A DNA stretch of 64,000 nt from positions 310,001 to 374,000 of the forward strand of contig NZ_FOHQ01000002.1 of assembly GCF_900111645.1 (NCBI RefSeq), read 5' to 3'. The translations under genes and the position numbers were made by a program. The DNA comes from Methanococcoides vulcani. Lineage in GTDB: Archaea; Halobacteriota; Methanosarcinia; Methanosarcinales; Methanosarcinaceae. The notes beneath the pieces are model-generated. The model was not told where the DNA came from and made no database searches. It saw only the letters and a list, made by a program, of their open reading frames with translations. This document shows, piece by piece, positions 47,320 through 58,069 of this stretch; position 1 is the first letter of the stretch, and each line of letters starts with the position of its first letter.

Positions 47320-48100
47320 TTTCTCCTTCTTAATTTAAAATAATATTTGACTCCTTTATTTTGCCCTTTGCTCCTGTTGCAGTAGGCAATTACACACTAA
47401 TCTTCAAATATATATAGTTATTTGTTTTATTTATATATGCGCTTATTTTTCGAGTTGAAATATGGTTTTATTTATTAATTATTTTATAAACAAAAAAACT
47501 GGACTAAATCTGCCTGAATATAAATATTTCTATAATTAAGAGTTGGTACTTATAAACATTGGTGTTTAAAAAAACGATAAGTGTAGGCTTAATTGTCTGG
47601 GATTTTTTTGACAGTTGCAAGAAATAGATAAACATCTCCTCTTATTTTTGACAGCTGGCTTACTCAAAAAACGCAATCAATAAAACTTATGTTAAAATAT
47701 TATGCATATTATCTACTAATTTAATTAATTATAAACTATTTTAACGCCTTACCTATTAGTCACAGCTATTATGAATAAACTAAATAGTTATCAATAGACT
47801 TTTTTTTATCTAATATGGAAATCCAAAATTTCCAATTTTTTCCTGAAGATATCTGGTCAAACGATCTCTAGATCAAAAGCTTACATAACTTTCCATGTTT
47901 TTCTTCGAGATAATATTCTATGATGATGTAGTCGTTGCAATCTCTTTTTAAATTAAACAAGTCGATTTGTTTTAATAAAAAATCAATTGCAATTTAATTC
48001 AAAAGTTAAAAACAAGCATCTGTCGCCTTTATTCTTCTCATGCATGGACCTGCCGCATAATTCCTCGCTTACTCGACAGAAAGTTTCTAAAAATATTTTT
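47320..48100. other. AT-rich intergenic stretch with isolated hairpins
   Basis: About 780 bp without a credible gene. Two hairpins stand out: TAAACA-TTGG-TGTTTA (47553-47568) followed by an A run, and TGGAAAT-CCAAA-ATTTCCA (47816-47834) followed by six T (47836-47841), which looks like an intrinsic terminator on the plus strand with no recognised transcript before it. A TTTTTGACAG element occurs twice near 47605 and 47645. An untranslated RNA between 47.55 and 47.84 kb is possible but unproven. Confidence 0.4.
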
Positions 48101-48106
48101 ATTGCT

Positions 48107-49297
48107 TCAGAGGTCCTTATATTTCTTCCATGCGCTCTCTTCTGTGCGGCGCATAACTTCTTTCAAAGGCAACCCGGTAATGTCACTGACACGGCGGCAG
48201 TCTTCGTATTCCGCAGAAATATGAAGGATCTCTCCGCTTTTGTCCTGCGCGATCTTCACAGCAACCTTATACTCCTTGTCTGCAATTGCTATAGTGGCAC
48301 TGTCCATCCTGCGGTCGGCTATGAACCGGTGTTTTGTGGGAATGACGCGTACTCCCAGGGTGCCGGTCTGCCGCATAAGTTCTCCTGCAATGCGTGTACT
48401 GTCCTCCGGCTTTGCTATCACCTGGATTATATGACCACTACGGCCTTTCTTCATGGTAGTGGGTGTGATGGCAACATCTTTTGCTCCGGCTTCCATCAGT
48501 TTGTCGAACAGGTTTCCGAGGACCTCTCCCGTCACATCGTCCACGTTTGTCTCAAGCACTTCTATGGAATCGCGGGATAGCTCTCCGGTGACGTCCATTA
48601 GCATTGTACGAAGAACGTTCGGTATCTCTATATCAGCATCTCCTGCACCGTACCCGGTCTCAAGTATCTTTCCCATAGGCAGCCTGTCCACAGGTTCTGC
48701 AAAATATGCAAGTATGGCTGCACCCGTGGGTGTAAGTAGCTCCCGCTCACCCGAGCTGTAGATGTCCAGCCCGCTTCCCTTTAGTATCTCAAGAGTGGCG
48801 GGTGCAGGCACCGGGAATGTGCCATGGGCAGCTTTTACATTGCCACCACCAACGTTGACAGGGGTGCAGAATATGTGATCAGCTTTTATTTTATGGATGG
48901 CATAACAGGAACCAATTACGTCTGCAAGGGCATCATCCTGGCCTACTTCATGGAAGTGAAGCTCTTCGAGGGTTTTTCCATGTACCCTGGATTCGGTCTC
49001 TCCGATAAGTCTGAAAACACCAAGAGCACTTTTCTCGACCTCAGCAGGTAATGCTGCAGCTTTGACGGTATCGATAAGATCTGCATATTTTCTGTTGTTC
49101 TTATCATCATGTGTTTGGATGTGAACGTCCGTAGCTTCAATACCGCACTTATTTGCAGTTCCCACAGAAACAGTGACATCTACGACCGACTCAATGATCT
49201 CGCAAAGTTCAGATTCATCCACGCCAAGTCCTATTAGCCCCCCAACGATCATGTCTCCGGATGCACCTGAGAACGGCTCAAAGATAAGTGATCTCAT
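48107..49297 (-). CDS. larC: LarC-type nickel insertion protein
   Basis: CTP-dependent cyclometallase that inserts nickel into pyridinium-3,5-bisthiocarboxylate mononucleotide to finish the nickel-pincer nucleotide. Full-length LarC (396 aa) in one frame: FEPFSGASGDMIVGGLIGLG at the N-terminus, FHEVGQDDALADVIGSC, LLTPTGAAILAYF, and the C-terminal LETNVDDVTGEVLGNL and PTTMKKGRSGH blocks. It follows larB by 16 nt. Neither LarE nor LarA is in the window. Confidence 0.9.
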   Translation of the reverse strand: MRSLIFEPFSGASGDMIVGGLIGLGVDESELCEIIESVVDVTVSVGTANKCGIEATDVHIQTHDDKNNRKYADLIDTVKAAALPAEVEKSALGVFRLIGETESRVHGKTLEELHFHEVGQDDALADVIGSCYAIHKIKADHIFCTPVNVGGGNVKAAHGTFPVPAPATLEILKGSGLDIYSSGERELLTPTGAAILAYFAEPVDRLPMGKILETGYGAGDADIEIPNVLRTMLMDVTGELSRDSIEVLETNVDDVTGEVLGNLFDKLMEAGAKDVAITPTTMKKGRSGHIIQVIAKPEDSTRIAGELMRQTGTLGVRVIPTKHRFIADRRMDSATIAIADKEYKVAVKIAQDKSGEILHISAEYEDCRRVSDITGLPLKEVMRRTEESAWKKYKDL

Positions 49298-49313
49298 TCC
49301 ATCAACAACCCTT

Positions 49314-50093
49314 TTAATTATTGGAATTGCGTGCCTCAGCTACCTTGTTTGCAATTCTTGCTGCAAATGCGCCGGCAACGAACCCTGCATCAATATTGAC
49401 AACTGATATCACCGAGCAGGATTGTAACATAGATAACAATGCAGCTTCCCCTTTTGCACCGGCACCGTAACCAGTGGATACCGGTAATCCTATGACCGGT
49501 ACATCGACAAGGCTGGATACAACTGTTGGCAGGGTACCTTCTCTTCCTGCAGCCACAACAATGGAGTCCGGTTTGTGATCCTCGATATCTTCCATCTCTG
49601 AGATCAGCCTGTGGAATCCGGCCACACCCACATCGTAAATGGACAGTGTTTCACATCCCATCTCAGAAGCGACCATCCTGGCTTCCTCAGCAACGGTTAT
49701 GTCTGCGGTCCCTGCTGAAATGATCACAACCCTGCCGCCTGTTCTGGGTGCAGGGGTGCCGTTGTGTACAACAGCTGTTCTTGAATGCTTGCTCAATTCT
49801 ATATTGTCATTTCCGAAAGATCTTTTTAAAGCAGTGACCTTGTCTTCGTCAAGGCGTGTAATGAGTACTCTTCCTGTAGCATCGACCTGTGCCTTTGCTA
49901 TCTCTACTATATCATCGGCTTCCTTTCCTTCGGCTAATATAGCTTCCATTACACCGGTTCGACATTTGCGGAATGTGTCGAGTTTGGCGATATCCGATAT
50001 TTGCACATAGCCCATTGATCGTATCTGGCTTTCTGCAACCTCAAGGTCTGTCTTGTTGTCTTTTACCTGACGTAAGATCTTCTTTAATTCCAT
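49314..50093 (-). CDS. larB: LarB-type pyridinium-3,5-biscarboxylate synthase
   Basis: Carboxylates and hydrolyses nicotinate adenine dinucleotide, the first step to the nickel-pincer nucleotide. The C-terminal half resembles AIR carboxylase (PurE): VVIISAGTADITVAEEA, VVAAGREGTLPTVV and IGLPVSTGYGAGAKGEAALL. The N-terminal 100 residues are the LarB-specific part with RTGVMEAILAEGK. ATG 50093 (259 aa) has AGG 6 nt upstream. It forms an operon with larC. Confidence 0.9.
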   Translation of the reverse strand: MELKKILRQVKDNKTDLEVAESQIRSMGYVQISDIAKLDTFRKCRTGVMEAILAEGKEADDIVEIAKAQVDATGRVLITRLDEDKVTALKRSFGNDNIELSKHSRTAVVHNGTPAPRTGGRVVIISAGTADITVAEEARMVASEMGCETLSIYDVGVAGFHRLISEMEDIEDHKPDSIVVAAGREGTLPTVVSSLVDVPVIGLPVSTGYGAGAKGEAALLSMLQSCSVISVVNIDAGFVAGAFAARIANKVAEARNSNN

Positions 50094-50326
50094 ATTCAAC
50101 CTTTATAATAATGGAATGAACCTTATAAATAGAAGTCCCTTTCAGGCAAAGAATTATAACAATAAGAAGCCTAGGATGTAGCCAGAAGAAAGCGAAAAGT
50201 TAAAACATTCTTATTCCATGAATGTGATTATTACATCACTGTTCGGTATGTCCTCTAACCTTTGCATTGACAGGGCATCCCTGTGGTAATCAGGTGGAAA
50301 TCAGGTACAAATACAGGTTTACAATA

Positions 50327-52006
50327 ATGTCCAAAAGATCAAAAGATATGGCGCTTCGAAATTTCAACAAAGGCATGTCTCTCCTATATGATGGTCAGCA
50401 GGAGGATGCCCTTGAGTGTTTGATGAAAGCAGAAACTGATGCAAGGGGGACCGGTTCACCGGACCTGCTCGTCAATGTACTGCAGGCGATCGGAGGTATA
50501 ATGGAGTCAGATGGCAGGATAGGGAAAGCCATTGACATGTATGCAGAAGCATCTGAACTGCTTGAGGATATGGCAGGTTCAGACCCTTCATTTGCGGAGC
50601 ATAAGGCACTGGCCATGAACAAGACAGCTTCCCTTCTCTCAGAGCAGGGTGATATTCATAAAGCGATCCCTTTCTTTGAGAAAGCTGTTGTGTCCTACGA
50701 CAAACTCCTTGCCAAAGAACCCAAGAACGATGTTTACTGTTCAAGTGCTGCCTCTGCGATGAACGATCTTGCCACGATCCTAGCAGATGAAGGCCACAAT
50801 GATAAGGCAAAAGAGATGTTCGAAAAAGCGCTGAAGCTTTCCGGCAAGATGGTCGTGCTCGATCCGTTGAACAGGGAGAACAGCGCAAAGGCACTGACTA
50901 TCCAGGCCAATCTGGCTAATCTTCTCTATGAGATGGGGCTTATGCAGAATGCAAGGCTGAATCTGGAACATGCATTCGATGGTTATTCAGGGCTCATGAA
51001 GGATGATCCTTCAAACAGCATCTTACATGAGCAGTCGCTGGAACTCCTTGAGAAGCTTGTTAATGCCCTTATGGCCATTGGTGAATATGATCCAGCAAAA
51101 GAACGCATTTATGAGCTGGTGGAGTTGCTACCAAGAGCTACAAATAATGACCCCTCCTTTTCCAGAAAGGTCTCCGATATCTTCATGGGGCTGGCAGAAC
51201 TTGCATCCAGGCGTGCAGACGAAAATATGCTCGATGATACTCGTTCCATTTATGAAACGTCCATTATTGTGATCCTGAAGCTATTGGGGGAAGAACCCAA
51301 TAACAGCATCTATTTGGATATATTCAGGAATATATTACTTGATATGGAAAATTTGCTGGTAATGGATTCTCCCGAATCGGAAAAGGAAGCGGACCATAAT
51401 GTTCTGATCTCAATGTATGAGAAGCTCTCCCGGATGGTGCCTGCGGATCTTTCATATCGCACAAAGATCGCAACACTTTATGATGATAAAGGCAGGTTCC
51501 TGATGAAGGCAGGCAGGACAGACGAAGCCCGCCAGAGCTACAATATGTCACTGGGCATCAGGGATGAGCTGATAAAGGCAGGAGAATCCCCTCTTTTGCA
51601 TGAGTTCGGAATTGCTTCCATTAAAAACAACCTTGGTACCCTGTTAGCACAGGAGGGGTATTTTGGAGATGCAAAAACTATGTTCGAGGAATCCCTTGAA
51701 GGCTATATGGGTCTATTCGACCGTATTCCTGATGATCCTGCATATGAATATGGTGCTGCACTTACATTGAACAACCTTGCCAAGCTGCTTGCTGACATGG
51801 AGCGGCATGAGGATGCAAAGCGTATTTATGAATCCGCACTTGAGATCTATGCAGGGCTGCTAAAATCCGAACCTGAAAAGGTCGGTTACAAGAAGCATGC
51901 ATCCCGAACACTTGACAATCTGGCTTCCTTGCTTGGGAAGATGGGTCGTGAGGAAGATTCCCTGCGTATGCATGAGAGTGCCAGGGAATTATTAGAAGAC
52001 ATCTGA
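50327..52006 (+). CDS. Tetratricopeptide-repeat protein
   Basis: At least ten degenerate TPR units span nearly the whole 559 residues (for example ALSNLATIL-like: AMNDLATILADEGHNDKAKE, ALTLNNLAKLLADMERHEDA, TLDNLASLLGKMGREEDSLR). There is no signal peptide or catalytic domain, so it is a cytoplasmic scaffold. ATG 50327 has AGGT about 8 nt upstream; an earlier in-frame start at 50267 is less convincing. A hairpin with GGTCCA/TGGACC arms (52036-52058) follows its stop. Confidence 0.85.
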   Translation: MSKRSKDMALRNFNKGMSLLYDGQQEDALECLMKAETDARGTGSPDLLVNVLQAIGGIMESDGRIGKAIDMYAEASELLEDMAGSDPSFAEHKALAMNKTASLLSEQGDIHKAIPFFEKAVVSYDKLLAKEPKNDVYCSSAASAMNDLATILADEGHNDKAKEMFEKALKLSGKMVVLDPLNRENSAKALTIQANLANLLYEMGLMQNARLNLEHAFDGYSGLMKDDPSNSILHEQSLELLEKLVNALMAIGEYDPAKERIYELVELLPRATNNDPSFSRKVSDIFMGLAELASRRADENMLDDTRSIYETSIIVILKLLGEEPNNSIYLDIFRNILLDMENLLVMDSPESEKEADHNVLISMYEKLSRMVPADLSYRTKIATLYDDKGRFLMKAGRTDEARQSYNMSLGIRDELIKAGESPLLHEFGIASIKNNLGTLLAQEGYFGDAKTMFEESLEGYMGLFDRIPDDPAYEYGAALTLNNLAKLLADMERHEDAKRIYESALEIYAGLLKSEPEKVGYKKHASRTLDNLASLLGKMGREEDSLRMHESARELLEDI

Positions 52007-52080
52007 TAAGGGGGGTGTCTTAATTAGATGAAAGGTCCATTCAATGTATGGGTGGACCCCTTCCACAAGAATGTGATCTG

Positions 52081-54579
52081 ATGATATTAAAAAATGATAA
52101 AAAGGTCTGTGATGTTCCTCCTGAAGTCCTCGCCCCGGCAGGAGATATCGACGCGTTGATAGGTGCTATCAAGGGTGGTGCAGATGCGGTCTATTTCGGT
52201 GTGACAGACCTTAATGCAAGAAAAGGTGCGAAGAACTTCTCCATGGAAGACCTTGAAGATACTATTGATATGCTGCATTCCCATGGTGTAAAAGCATTTC
52301 TGGCATTGAACATACCTATCAAGCAGAAGGAGCTTCAGCATGCTCTGGATGTGGTGGACAAAGCCTATTCTTTTGGTGTGGATGCTATTATCCTGCAGGA
52401 CCTCGGTCTTCTGCGGATCCTTCATGAGACCTATCCTGATCTGGCGCTTCATGCAAGTACACAAATGACCGTCCACAGCATGAAAGGTGTTGACTTTATT
52501 GCAAACGAAGGGGCAGTTCGTGTTATTGTTTCACGTGAACTCACGGTGAAGGAACTTACTGACATCGTGGGGCATTCCGATACCGAGATCGAGATCTTCG
52601 TACATGGTGCTCTTTGCTATTCTTATTCTGGGAAGTGTCTTTTCAGCAGTTTCATGAGTGACAGGAGTGCTAACCGCGGAGCCTGTGCACAGCCCTGCAG
52701 AAGGCCATATAACTTCGTTGTGAACGGTCGTAATGTCAATGTTAAAGGTGTAGGCAGGTTCCCGATAAGCTGTGCTGAACTGTGCACACTTTCGGAACTC
52801 GATGAGATCGTTGGTACAGGTCTTCGAAGCCTTAAGATCGAAGGGAGGATGAAGAAACCGGAATATGTGACCGAAAGTGCAAGTGTGTACAAGCGGGCAG
52901 TCGAAGCGATATGTAATGGGGAAAAGCTTGAGGAGGCCGAGATCGAGGCGTTCGAAAAGGACCTTGCACAACTTTTCTACCGGGGATTTACAAAGGGATT
53001 CGTTCTTGGCGAAAGGGATGTCGTTCATTCTAAATACAGTTCAAGTTATGGTGTTTACCTCGGAAAGATCAAGGAGATTGAGACTTACAAGTATACTACC
53101 AGTTTAACCCTGACCTTGAAGGAAGATGTCCAGGTAAAGGATGGTGTAGGTATACACACAAAGGCAGGTGTGCTGGGTTCTGCGATCAACAAGCTTCTGG
53201 ATGCAAACGAGAATGAAATAAATACCGCGAAGAAAGGCGAGAAGGTCATTATTGAGATCAGCTCTAAGACCGGGAAAGCTGTTGCCAGGGGTAATGAGGT
53301 CTATCTTACAACCGATCAGAAGCTTCTGGAAAGCCTTCAGCGAACGAAGACAAAGGGACTTCCTGTAAGTATCGAAGTGATTGCTGAGGTTGGTGAACGA
53401 TTAAAGGTCAGTATGACCTCCGGTGAAATGAGCGTTGATGTCATTGATGAGTTTGAGGTTCAGGAAGCCAAGAAAGCCCCGATTTCTGAGGAACAGATCG
53501 TTTCAGCAATGGAAAAATTAGGAGATACTTCATTTTCGGCATCTTCGGTGGATCTGAAGATCAATGGAAACATCTTCATTCCTATTGGGGTGCTTTCAGG
53601 TGCGAGGAGGGAAGCTGCTGAAAAGTTGCTTGAAAAGGTCCTTGCACAATACAGGGAGGAAGAAAAACATCCGCAATTATCAGAGATATCATACTTCTGC
53701 ACAGACGGGGGATGTGAGGATAGTAGCTCCAAGGATGAAAAGCAAACTCCACTTCTGAGCGTAGAAGTAAAGAATGCAGGCACTTTTTTCGATGCTGTGG
53801 ACATGGGTGCGGACATACTCTACCTGCCTATCAGGAAGTTCCACGAGCTGATGCTGGAAGAGAATGCCGACAGACTGGAGGCTGCCAGAAGCAATTCTGA
53901 GATCGTTCTCATGGCACCACGCATAAGCCATGAGGCTGAGCTCATGGAGCTATTGCCGCTGATGGAAAAAGCAAAAGATGACGGTTTCCACATTGCCTGC
54001 TACACTCTGGGTCAGGTGGAACTTGCAAAACAGGTCGGAGTGCCGTTCGTGGTGCAAAAGGAGTTCAATACTTTCAATTCTTACACAGCAGATGAGTTCT
54101 ACAGGGCCGGGGCATATCGTGTCACACTGTCTACCGAACTGAACCTTGACGAGATCAGTGATGCTTGTGATGACATCTCCTGTCGTGGTAAGGAACATCA
54201 GCTGGAAATAGTTGTGCATGGAAGAGAACTGATGCTCATCACAGAGCATGACCTGTTGAAGCCTTTGCTTGAGCAGGGTAGTGCTACGGCCAGCAGTGAA
54301 GTGCTTATGGTAGATTCAAAGAGTGTGGAATATCCGGTAAAGCGTGTGGATGAAAGGACGCTGATCTACGATTCCAAAGTGCTGGACATGCTCGATAAAA
54401 TTGATGAACTGAAGAAATGCGGTGCAGATGTTATGCGTCTGGACCTGTCCCTGTATGGCAAGAGGGATGTAAAAGAGATCACTTCAGCATATCGAAGAAT
54501 GCTTGACGGTAAGCCTGCAGAACTTCGGCCCAGAAGAGGCGTGAAGTTTTCCAGAGGGCATTATTTTAAGGGTATATGA
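52081..54579 (+). CDS. U32 family peptidase-like protein
   Basis: 832 residues. The U32 signature is [20 protein letters not shown], followed by [15 protein letters not shown], Cys residues now linked to iron-sulfur and RNA-hydroxylation functions in bacterial relatives (RlhA/TrhP), so RNA modification rather than proteolysis is a fair alternative. The N-terminal barrel begins [27 protein letters not shown]. The last 260 residues are a second U32-like half. The start is uncertain between 52048 (inside a hairpin loop) and ATG 52081; the latter is used. Confidence 0.85.
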   Translation: MILKNDKKVCDVPPEVLAPAGDIDALIGAIKGGADAVYFGVTDLNARKGAKNFSMEDLEDTIDMLHSHGVKAFLALNIPIKQKELQHALDVVDKAYSFGVDAIILQDLGLLRILHETYPDLALHASTQMTVHSMKGVDFIANEGAVRVIVSRELTVKELTDIVGHSDTEIEIFVHGALCYSYSGKCLFSSFMSDRSANRGACAQPCRRPYNFVVNGRNVNVKGVGRFPISCAELCTLSELDEIVGTGLRSLKIEGRMKKPEYVTESASVYKRAVEAICNGEKLEEAEIEAFEKDLAQLFYRGFTKGFVLGERDVVHSKYSSSYGVYLGKIKEIETYKYTTSLTLTLKEDVQVKDGVGIHTKAGVLGSAINKLLDANENEINTAKKGEKVIIEISSKTGKAVARGNEVYLTTDQKLLESLQRTKTKGLPVSIEVIAEVGERLKVSMTSGEMSVDVIDEFEVQEAKKAPISEEQIVSAMEKLGDTSFSASSVDLKINGNIFIPIGVLSGARREAAEKLLEKVLAQYREEEKHPQLSEISYFCTDGGCEDSSSKDEKQTPLLSVEVKNAGTFFDAVDMGADILYLPIRKFHELMLEENADRLEAARSNSEIVLMAPRISHEAELMELLPLMEKAKDDGFHIACYTLGQVELAKQVGVPFVVQKEFNTFNSYTADEFYRAGAYRVTLSTELNLDEISDACDDISCRGKEHQLEIVVHGRELMLITEHDLLKPLLEQGSATASSEVLMVDSKSVEYPVKRVDERTLIYDSKVLDMLDKIDELKKCGADVMRLDLSLYGKRDVKEITSAYRRMLDGKPAELRPRRGVKFSRGHYFKGI

Positions 54580-54583
54580 TAGC

Positions 54584-55171
54584 ATGCGGAGGATAGTTCT
54601 TGCATCAGCATCTCCTCGAAGAAAGGAGTTGCTAAAGCAGCTTATCGGGGACAATTTCGAGGTTTGTGTGAGCTCATACGATGAATCTCCTCAGGCCGGG
54701 ATGGATGCAACCGAACTGGTTGTACACCATTCCCTTTCCAAGGCACGGGATGTTGCCGGGAAGTTCGATTCAGGTATCATCATCTCGGCTGATACCATTG
54801 TTCTATGTGATGATAAGGTTCTTGGAAAGCCACACTCTCCTGAGAAAGCAAGGAAAATGCTTGATAGTATCAGTGGAAAGGTCGTGCAGGCTATCACGGG
54901 CATGACGGTTCTGGATATTGATTCCGGGGAGGATGTCAGCATTTCCGAGATCACGGATGTGAATATGAAAAAGATGTCCGGGGAGGAGATCGCATCCTAT
55001 GTAAGGTCAGGGGAACCGCTGGATAAGGCCGGAGCTTTTGCGATTCAGGGGAAAGGTGCGATACTTGTCGAAAGCATCAGGGGAGATTTCTTCAATGTTG
55101 TCGGTCTTCCACTTTTCAAATTGGGTTCTATCCTCGATGACATGGGTGTTCATGTCTTTGATTTTGAATGA
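54584..55171 (+). CDS. Maf-family nucleoside triphosphate pyrophosphatase
   Basis: House-cleaning enzyme that hydrolyses noncanonical or pyrimidine NTPs to NMP and PPi. Family motifs: [12 protein letters not shown] at the N-terminus, [16 protein letters not shown] with the catalytic Asp, and [28 protein letters not shown]. The 195-aa length is normal. It starts 5 nt after the U32 stop, so the two are co-transcribed. Confidence 0.92.
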   Translation: MRRIVLASASPRRKELLKQLIGDNFEVCVSSYDESPQAGMDATELVVHHSLSKARDVAGKFDSGIIISADTIVLCDDKVLGKPHSPEKARKMLDSISGKVVQAITGMTVLDIDSGEDVSISEITDVNMKKMSGEEIASYVRSGEPLDKAGAFAIQGKGAILVESIRGDFFNVVGLPLFKLGSILDDMGVHVFDFE

Positions 55172-55323
55172 TCTTGTTTCTCATTCAATAGGCTCGATCT
55201 TTCAACCATTTTCATATCTTAGGGTAGAGCTACAAACAAAAACTGATAAATCCAGCTGACCAAAATCCACATAAAGAATGCTTTACAACTTCTTTTAACC
55301 AGTTTTATAGGAGTGGATATACT

Positions 55324-55608
55324 ATGACAGTAGCAAAATGGAACGGGGCCATACTTGCAGAAAGTGATGCAGTGAAGGAGGTCGAAGGAAATCTTTACTT
55401 CCCGCCGGATTCGGTGAACAGGGAATACCTGCGTGAATCGGATACCCGTTCGACCTGTCCCTGGAAGGGTCTGGCATATTACTACGATATCGTTGTAGGC
55501 GACGATGTGAATAAAGATGCAGCCTGGAATTATCCCGATTCCAAGCCGGCTGCAAAAGAGATCACAGGTTATGTTGCATTCTGGAAGGGTGTGGAGGTAA
55601 CTTCTTAA
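55324..55608 (+). CDS. DUF427 family protein
   Basis: 94-residue single-domain protein with the family pattern: VAKWNGAILAESD, VEGNLYFPPDSVN, STCPWKGLAYYYDIVV, AAWNYPDSKPAAKEITGYVAFWKGVEV. Function is unknown. TTTTATAGG at 55297-55305 could serve as TATA box, and GGAGTGG about 10 nt before the ATG as ribosome site. Its end overlaps the convergent rubredoxin-ThDP gene by 4 bp. Confidence 0.9.
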   Translation: MTVAKWNGAILAESDAVKEVEGNLYFPPDSVNREYLRESDTRSTCPWKGLAYYYDIVVGDDVNKDAAWNYPDSKPAAKEITGYVAFWKGVEVTS

Positions 55609-57383
55609 TCCACCCTTTTTGTACTGGCAGCCGTCTTGTCGGGGTCAACGACCACGTCAATAAGTGCTGCTTTTTCTGAACTGAATGCTTTTTCCAGTGC
55701 ATCGTCCAGTTGTGCGGGGTCTTCTATCCTGTAGCCTTCCCCTCCGGCAGATCTTGCAAATCCTGCAAAGTCAGGGTTCGGGAAAGTGACTCCGTATTCC
55801 GGATAGTTGTCCCTTAATTGCTCTTTCTTGATGTTCTTGAGCTTGCCGTCGTTAAAGACAATGACGTTGATGCCAAGCTCTTCCCTTACAGCTGTGGTGA
55901 AATCGCCCATGAGCATCCCGAATCCACCATCTCCTGTCACACAGATGACCTGCTTGTCAGGATAGTCAAGCTTTGCTGAAAGGGATGCCGGAAGTGCAAA
56001 ACCCATGCTCGCGATGTTTGCTGACATGAATGTCCTCTGCCCTTCACAGACGAACTTCTTGTAGAACCAGTATGTATGGTCTCCGACATCGACACAGATG
56101 ATGGCGTCTTTGTTTGCATGGCGTTTGATGGCCTGCACAACGTAGCCGGGATTTATTGGTATGGACAGGTCATTGGCATCGGTCTCTAATTCTTCCCTGT
56201 GTGTCTTTTTCATCCGGTCGATGTTCTCCAGGAACTCTTTGTTCTCCTCCCTTTCATTTATATGAGGTAATAGTTCCTTAAGCACAAGGTCTGCGTCGCC
56301 GACAATGCCAACATCCACATCAAAGGTCTTTCCTATCTTTGTAGGGTCGATATCGATCTGGATTATCTTTATGCCAGTAGGTACGAGGTTAGCCTGTCTG
56401 AAACCGGAACCAATTATGACTATCAGGTCAGAATCCTTGATCGCCTGTGCAGAATGTTTTGATCCGATGGACCCCAGGACGCCTACGCTGAAGCGTTCGG
56501 TCTCATGGATCACACCCTTGGCTCTTGATGTGGTTGCAATGGGAGCTTTAATTTTTCGTGACATCTCCAGCAGCAGTTCCTTGCTGTGCCGGGAACCCCA
56601 GCCTGCAAAGAGGGTCACTTTTTTGCATCCATTGATAAGTTCCGCTGCCCTTAGTACATCCTCCTCCTTTGGAGATGTCTTGTTCATGAAAACTCTCTTT
56701 TCAGGCAAATATATCTTCTCACCAAGTTTTTCGGCAAGAATGTCTGTGGGAGTGCTAAGAACTGAAACTCCCGGTTTTCGGTGTGCGTACTTAACTGCCG
56801 TGGTGAGTAACTTTAATGCCTGGTTATCCCTGGCAATGGTCTCGGCAAATTCAGTGAATGGCTTGAACAGCTCGATCTGGTCGATCTCCTGGAATGCTTC
56901 GCTTCCAAGGTATACTTCCGGCACCTGACCTGCAAAAGCAAGTACGCAACTCCTGTCGGTGGCAGCATCCATCAATCCGGTTATCAGGTTGGTACAACCG
57001 GGTCCGGCAATGGAAATACACACTCCGAGTTCGGATGTCATTTTTCCATGTGCTGATGCCATGAATGCAGCTGTTTCCTCATGGCGTGTGAGAATGAAAC
57101 GTATATTTTCACTCCTTCTGATGGCATCGATAAGTGGAAGATTTGAATCTCCTGGTATGCCGTAAACATATCTGACACCAAAAGCTTCCAGTTGCTCGAC
57201 GATCTTGTCAGCAACAGTTGTCTTTATATCCTGGTCTTCCTTTGCACCGCCTTCCTTGACAAATGCGGATTTCGGTGCTCCGCAGACCGGGCAGGTGTAA
57301 GTATCGGGCAGGGAGTCAAAATCCTGCCCTTCTGCTTCTTCGTCATATGTCCAGTTGCAAACCGAACATTTGTATTTACCCAT
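55605..57383 (-). CDS. Rubredoxin-domain thiamine-diphosphate enzyme (pyruvate oxidase / acetolactate synthase-like)
   Basis: An N-terminal rubredoxin domain (YKCSVCNWTYDEEAEG ... YTCPVCGAP, residues 2-45) is fused to a complete ThDP enzyme: the catalytic Glu in ILTRHEETAAFMA, the middle domain and the ThDP motif VTGDGGFGMLMGDF...FNDGKL. The ThDP part is closest by eye to pyruvate oxidase/POX-type decarboxylases. The rubredoxin suggests that electrons from 2-oxo acid oxidation are passed to a one-electron carrier. ATG 57383 (592 aa) has GAGG upstream and overlaps nothing; the frame is open back into the CDGSH gene. Confidence 0.87.
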   Translation of the reverse strand: MGKYKCSVCNWTYDEEAEGQDFDSLPDTYTCPVCGAPKSAFVKEGGAKEDQDIKTTVADKIVEQLEAFGVRYVYGIPGDSNLPLIDAIRRSENIRFILTRHEETAAFMASAHGKMTSELGVCISIAGPGCTNLITGLMDAATDRSCVLAFAGQVPEVYLGSEAFQEIDQIELFKPFTEFAETIARDNQALKLLTTAVKYAHRKPGVSVLSTPTDILAEKLGEKIYLPEKRVFMNKTSPKEEDVLRAAELINGCKKVTLFAGWGSRHSKELLLEMSRKIKAPIATTSRAKGVIHETERFSVGVLGSIGSKHSAQAIKDSDLIVIIGSGFRQANLVPTGIKIIQIDIDPTKIGKTFDVDVGIVGDADLVLKELLPHINEREENKEFLENIDRMKKTHREELETDANDLSIPINPGYVVQAIKRHANKDAIICVDVGDHTYWFYKKFVCEGQRTFMSANIASMGFALPASLSAKLDYPDKQVICVTGDGGFGMLMGDFTTAVREELGINVIVFNDGKLKNIKKEQLRDNYPEYGVTFPNPDFAGFARSAGGEGYRIEDPAQLDDALEKAFSSEKAALIDVVVDPDKTAASTKRVD

Positions 57384-57405
57384 ATCGCCCTCGCAGTCGT
57401 TCGGA

Positions 57406-58041
57406 TCAGTTCTTCTCATCCTTGAACTCTACATACCAGTGTTCGCCATTACAGAACGGCTTGTTCTTTGAAGCACCACATCTGCAAAGAGTATAATGTT
57501 CCTTGGATTCAGGAGTATTTCCATCAGGATCATCAAGTTCGATACCGCCTACTACTTCATATGGTCCATCCTTTGAGATAGTAACTCCGGGTTCCTTGTC
57601 AAGTTCCTTGTGTAGCACACCATCCTTTGTGTAGCTAAGGGCACCTGATGGGCACATCTCGATAACTCTCATGATGTCTTCCACACTGGCTCCTTCAGGA
57701 TCGATCCACGGTTCCTGTTTCATCCTGAATACTGATGGGAGGTTGTCTGTACAGTATCCTCTGTGGGAACAGACTCCCCTATTGTCGTGGATAGTAATAT
57801 CTTTTCCAACATAGTCATCCACTTTGTCAGGTTGCCTGCCTTCGAGCTTCTCGCCGGTGAAACCTACCTTTACATGTGTACCGTCACAGAAAGGTTTGGT
57901 TGATGACTGTCCACAGCGACACAGGGCTACCATGGGCTTTGGTTCAAAAGTTTCTCCTTTTGAGTTCTTCAGGTTGTTAAGTTCCTTTGCAAGGTATGGC
58001 CCGTTCGTTGATGGCTGGATGCTTGTTTTGTTGTCTGTCAT
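57406..58041 (-). CDS. Double CDGSH iron-sulfur protein with a central ferredoxin-like domain
   Basis: Two mitoNEET-type motifs: LCRCGQSSTKPFCDGTH near residue 40-56 and LCRCGASKNKPFCNGEH near 185-201, each a C-x-C-x...-C-x2-x-H 2Fe-2S site. Between them is a divergent 4Fe-4S monocluster domain (GVCSHRGYCTDNLPSVF ... EMCPSGALSY). It is a likely electron carrier; upstream of and on the same strand as the rubredoxin-ThDP enzyme, with a 22-base gap, suggesting they work together. Confidence 0.87.
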   Translation of the reverse strand: MTDNKTSIQPSTNGPYLAKELNNLKNSKGETFEPKPMVALCRCGQSSTKPFCDGTHVKVGFTGEKLEGRQPDKVDDYVGKDITIHDNRGVCSHRGYCTDNLPSVFRMKQEPWIDPEGASVEDIMRVIEMCPSGALSYTKDGVLHKELDKEPGVTISKDGPYEVVGGIELDDPDGNTPESKEHYTLCRCGASKNKPFCNGEHWYVEFKDEKN

Positions 58042-58069
58042 TTCTTACTTCCCCCTTATGTCAGAAAAT

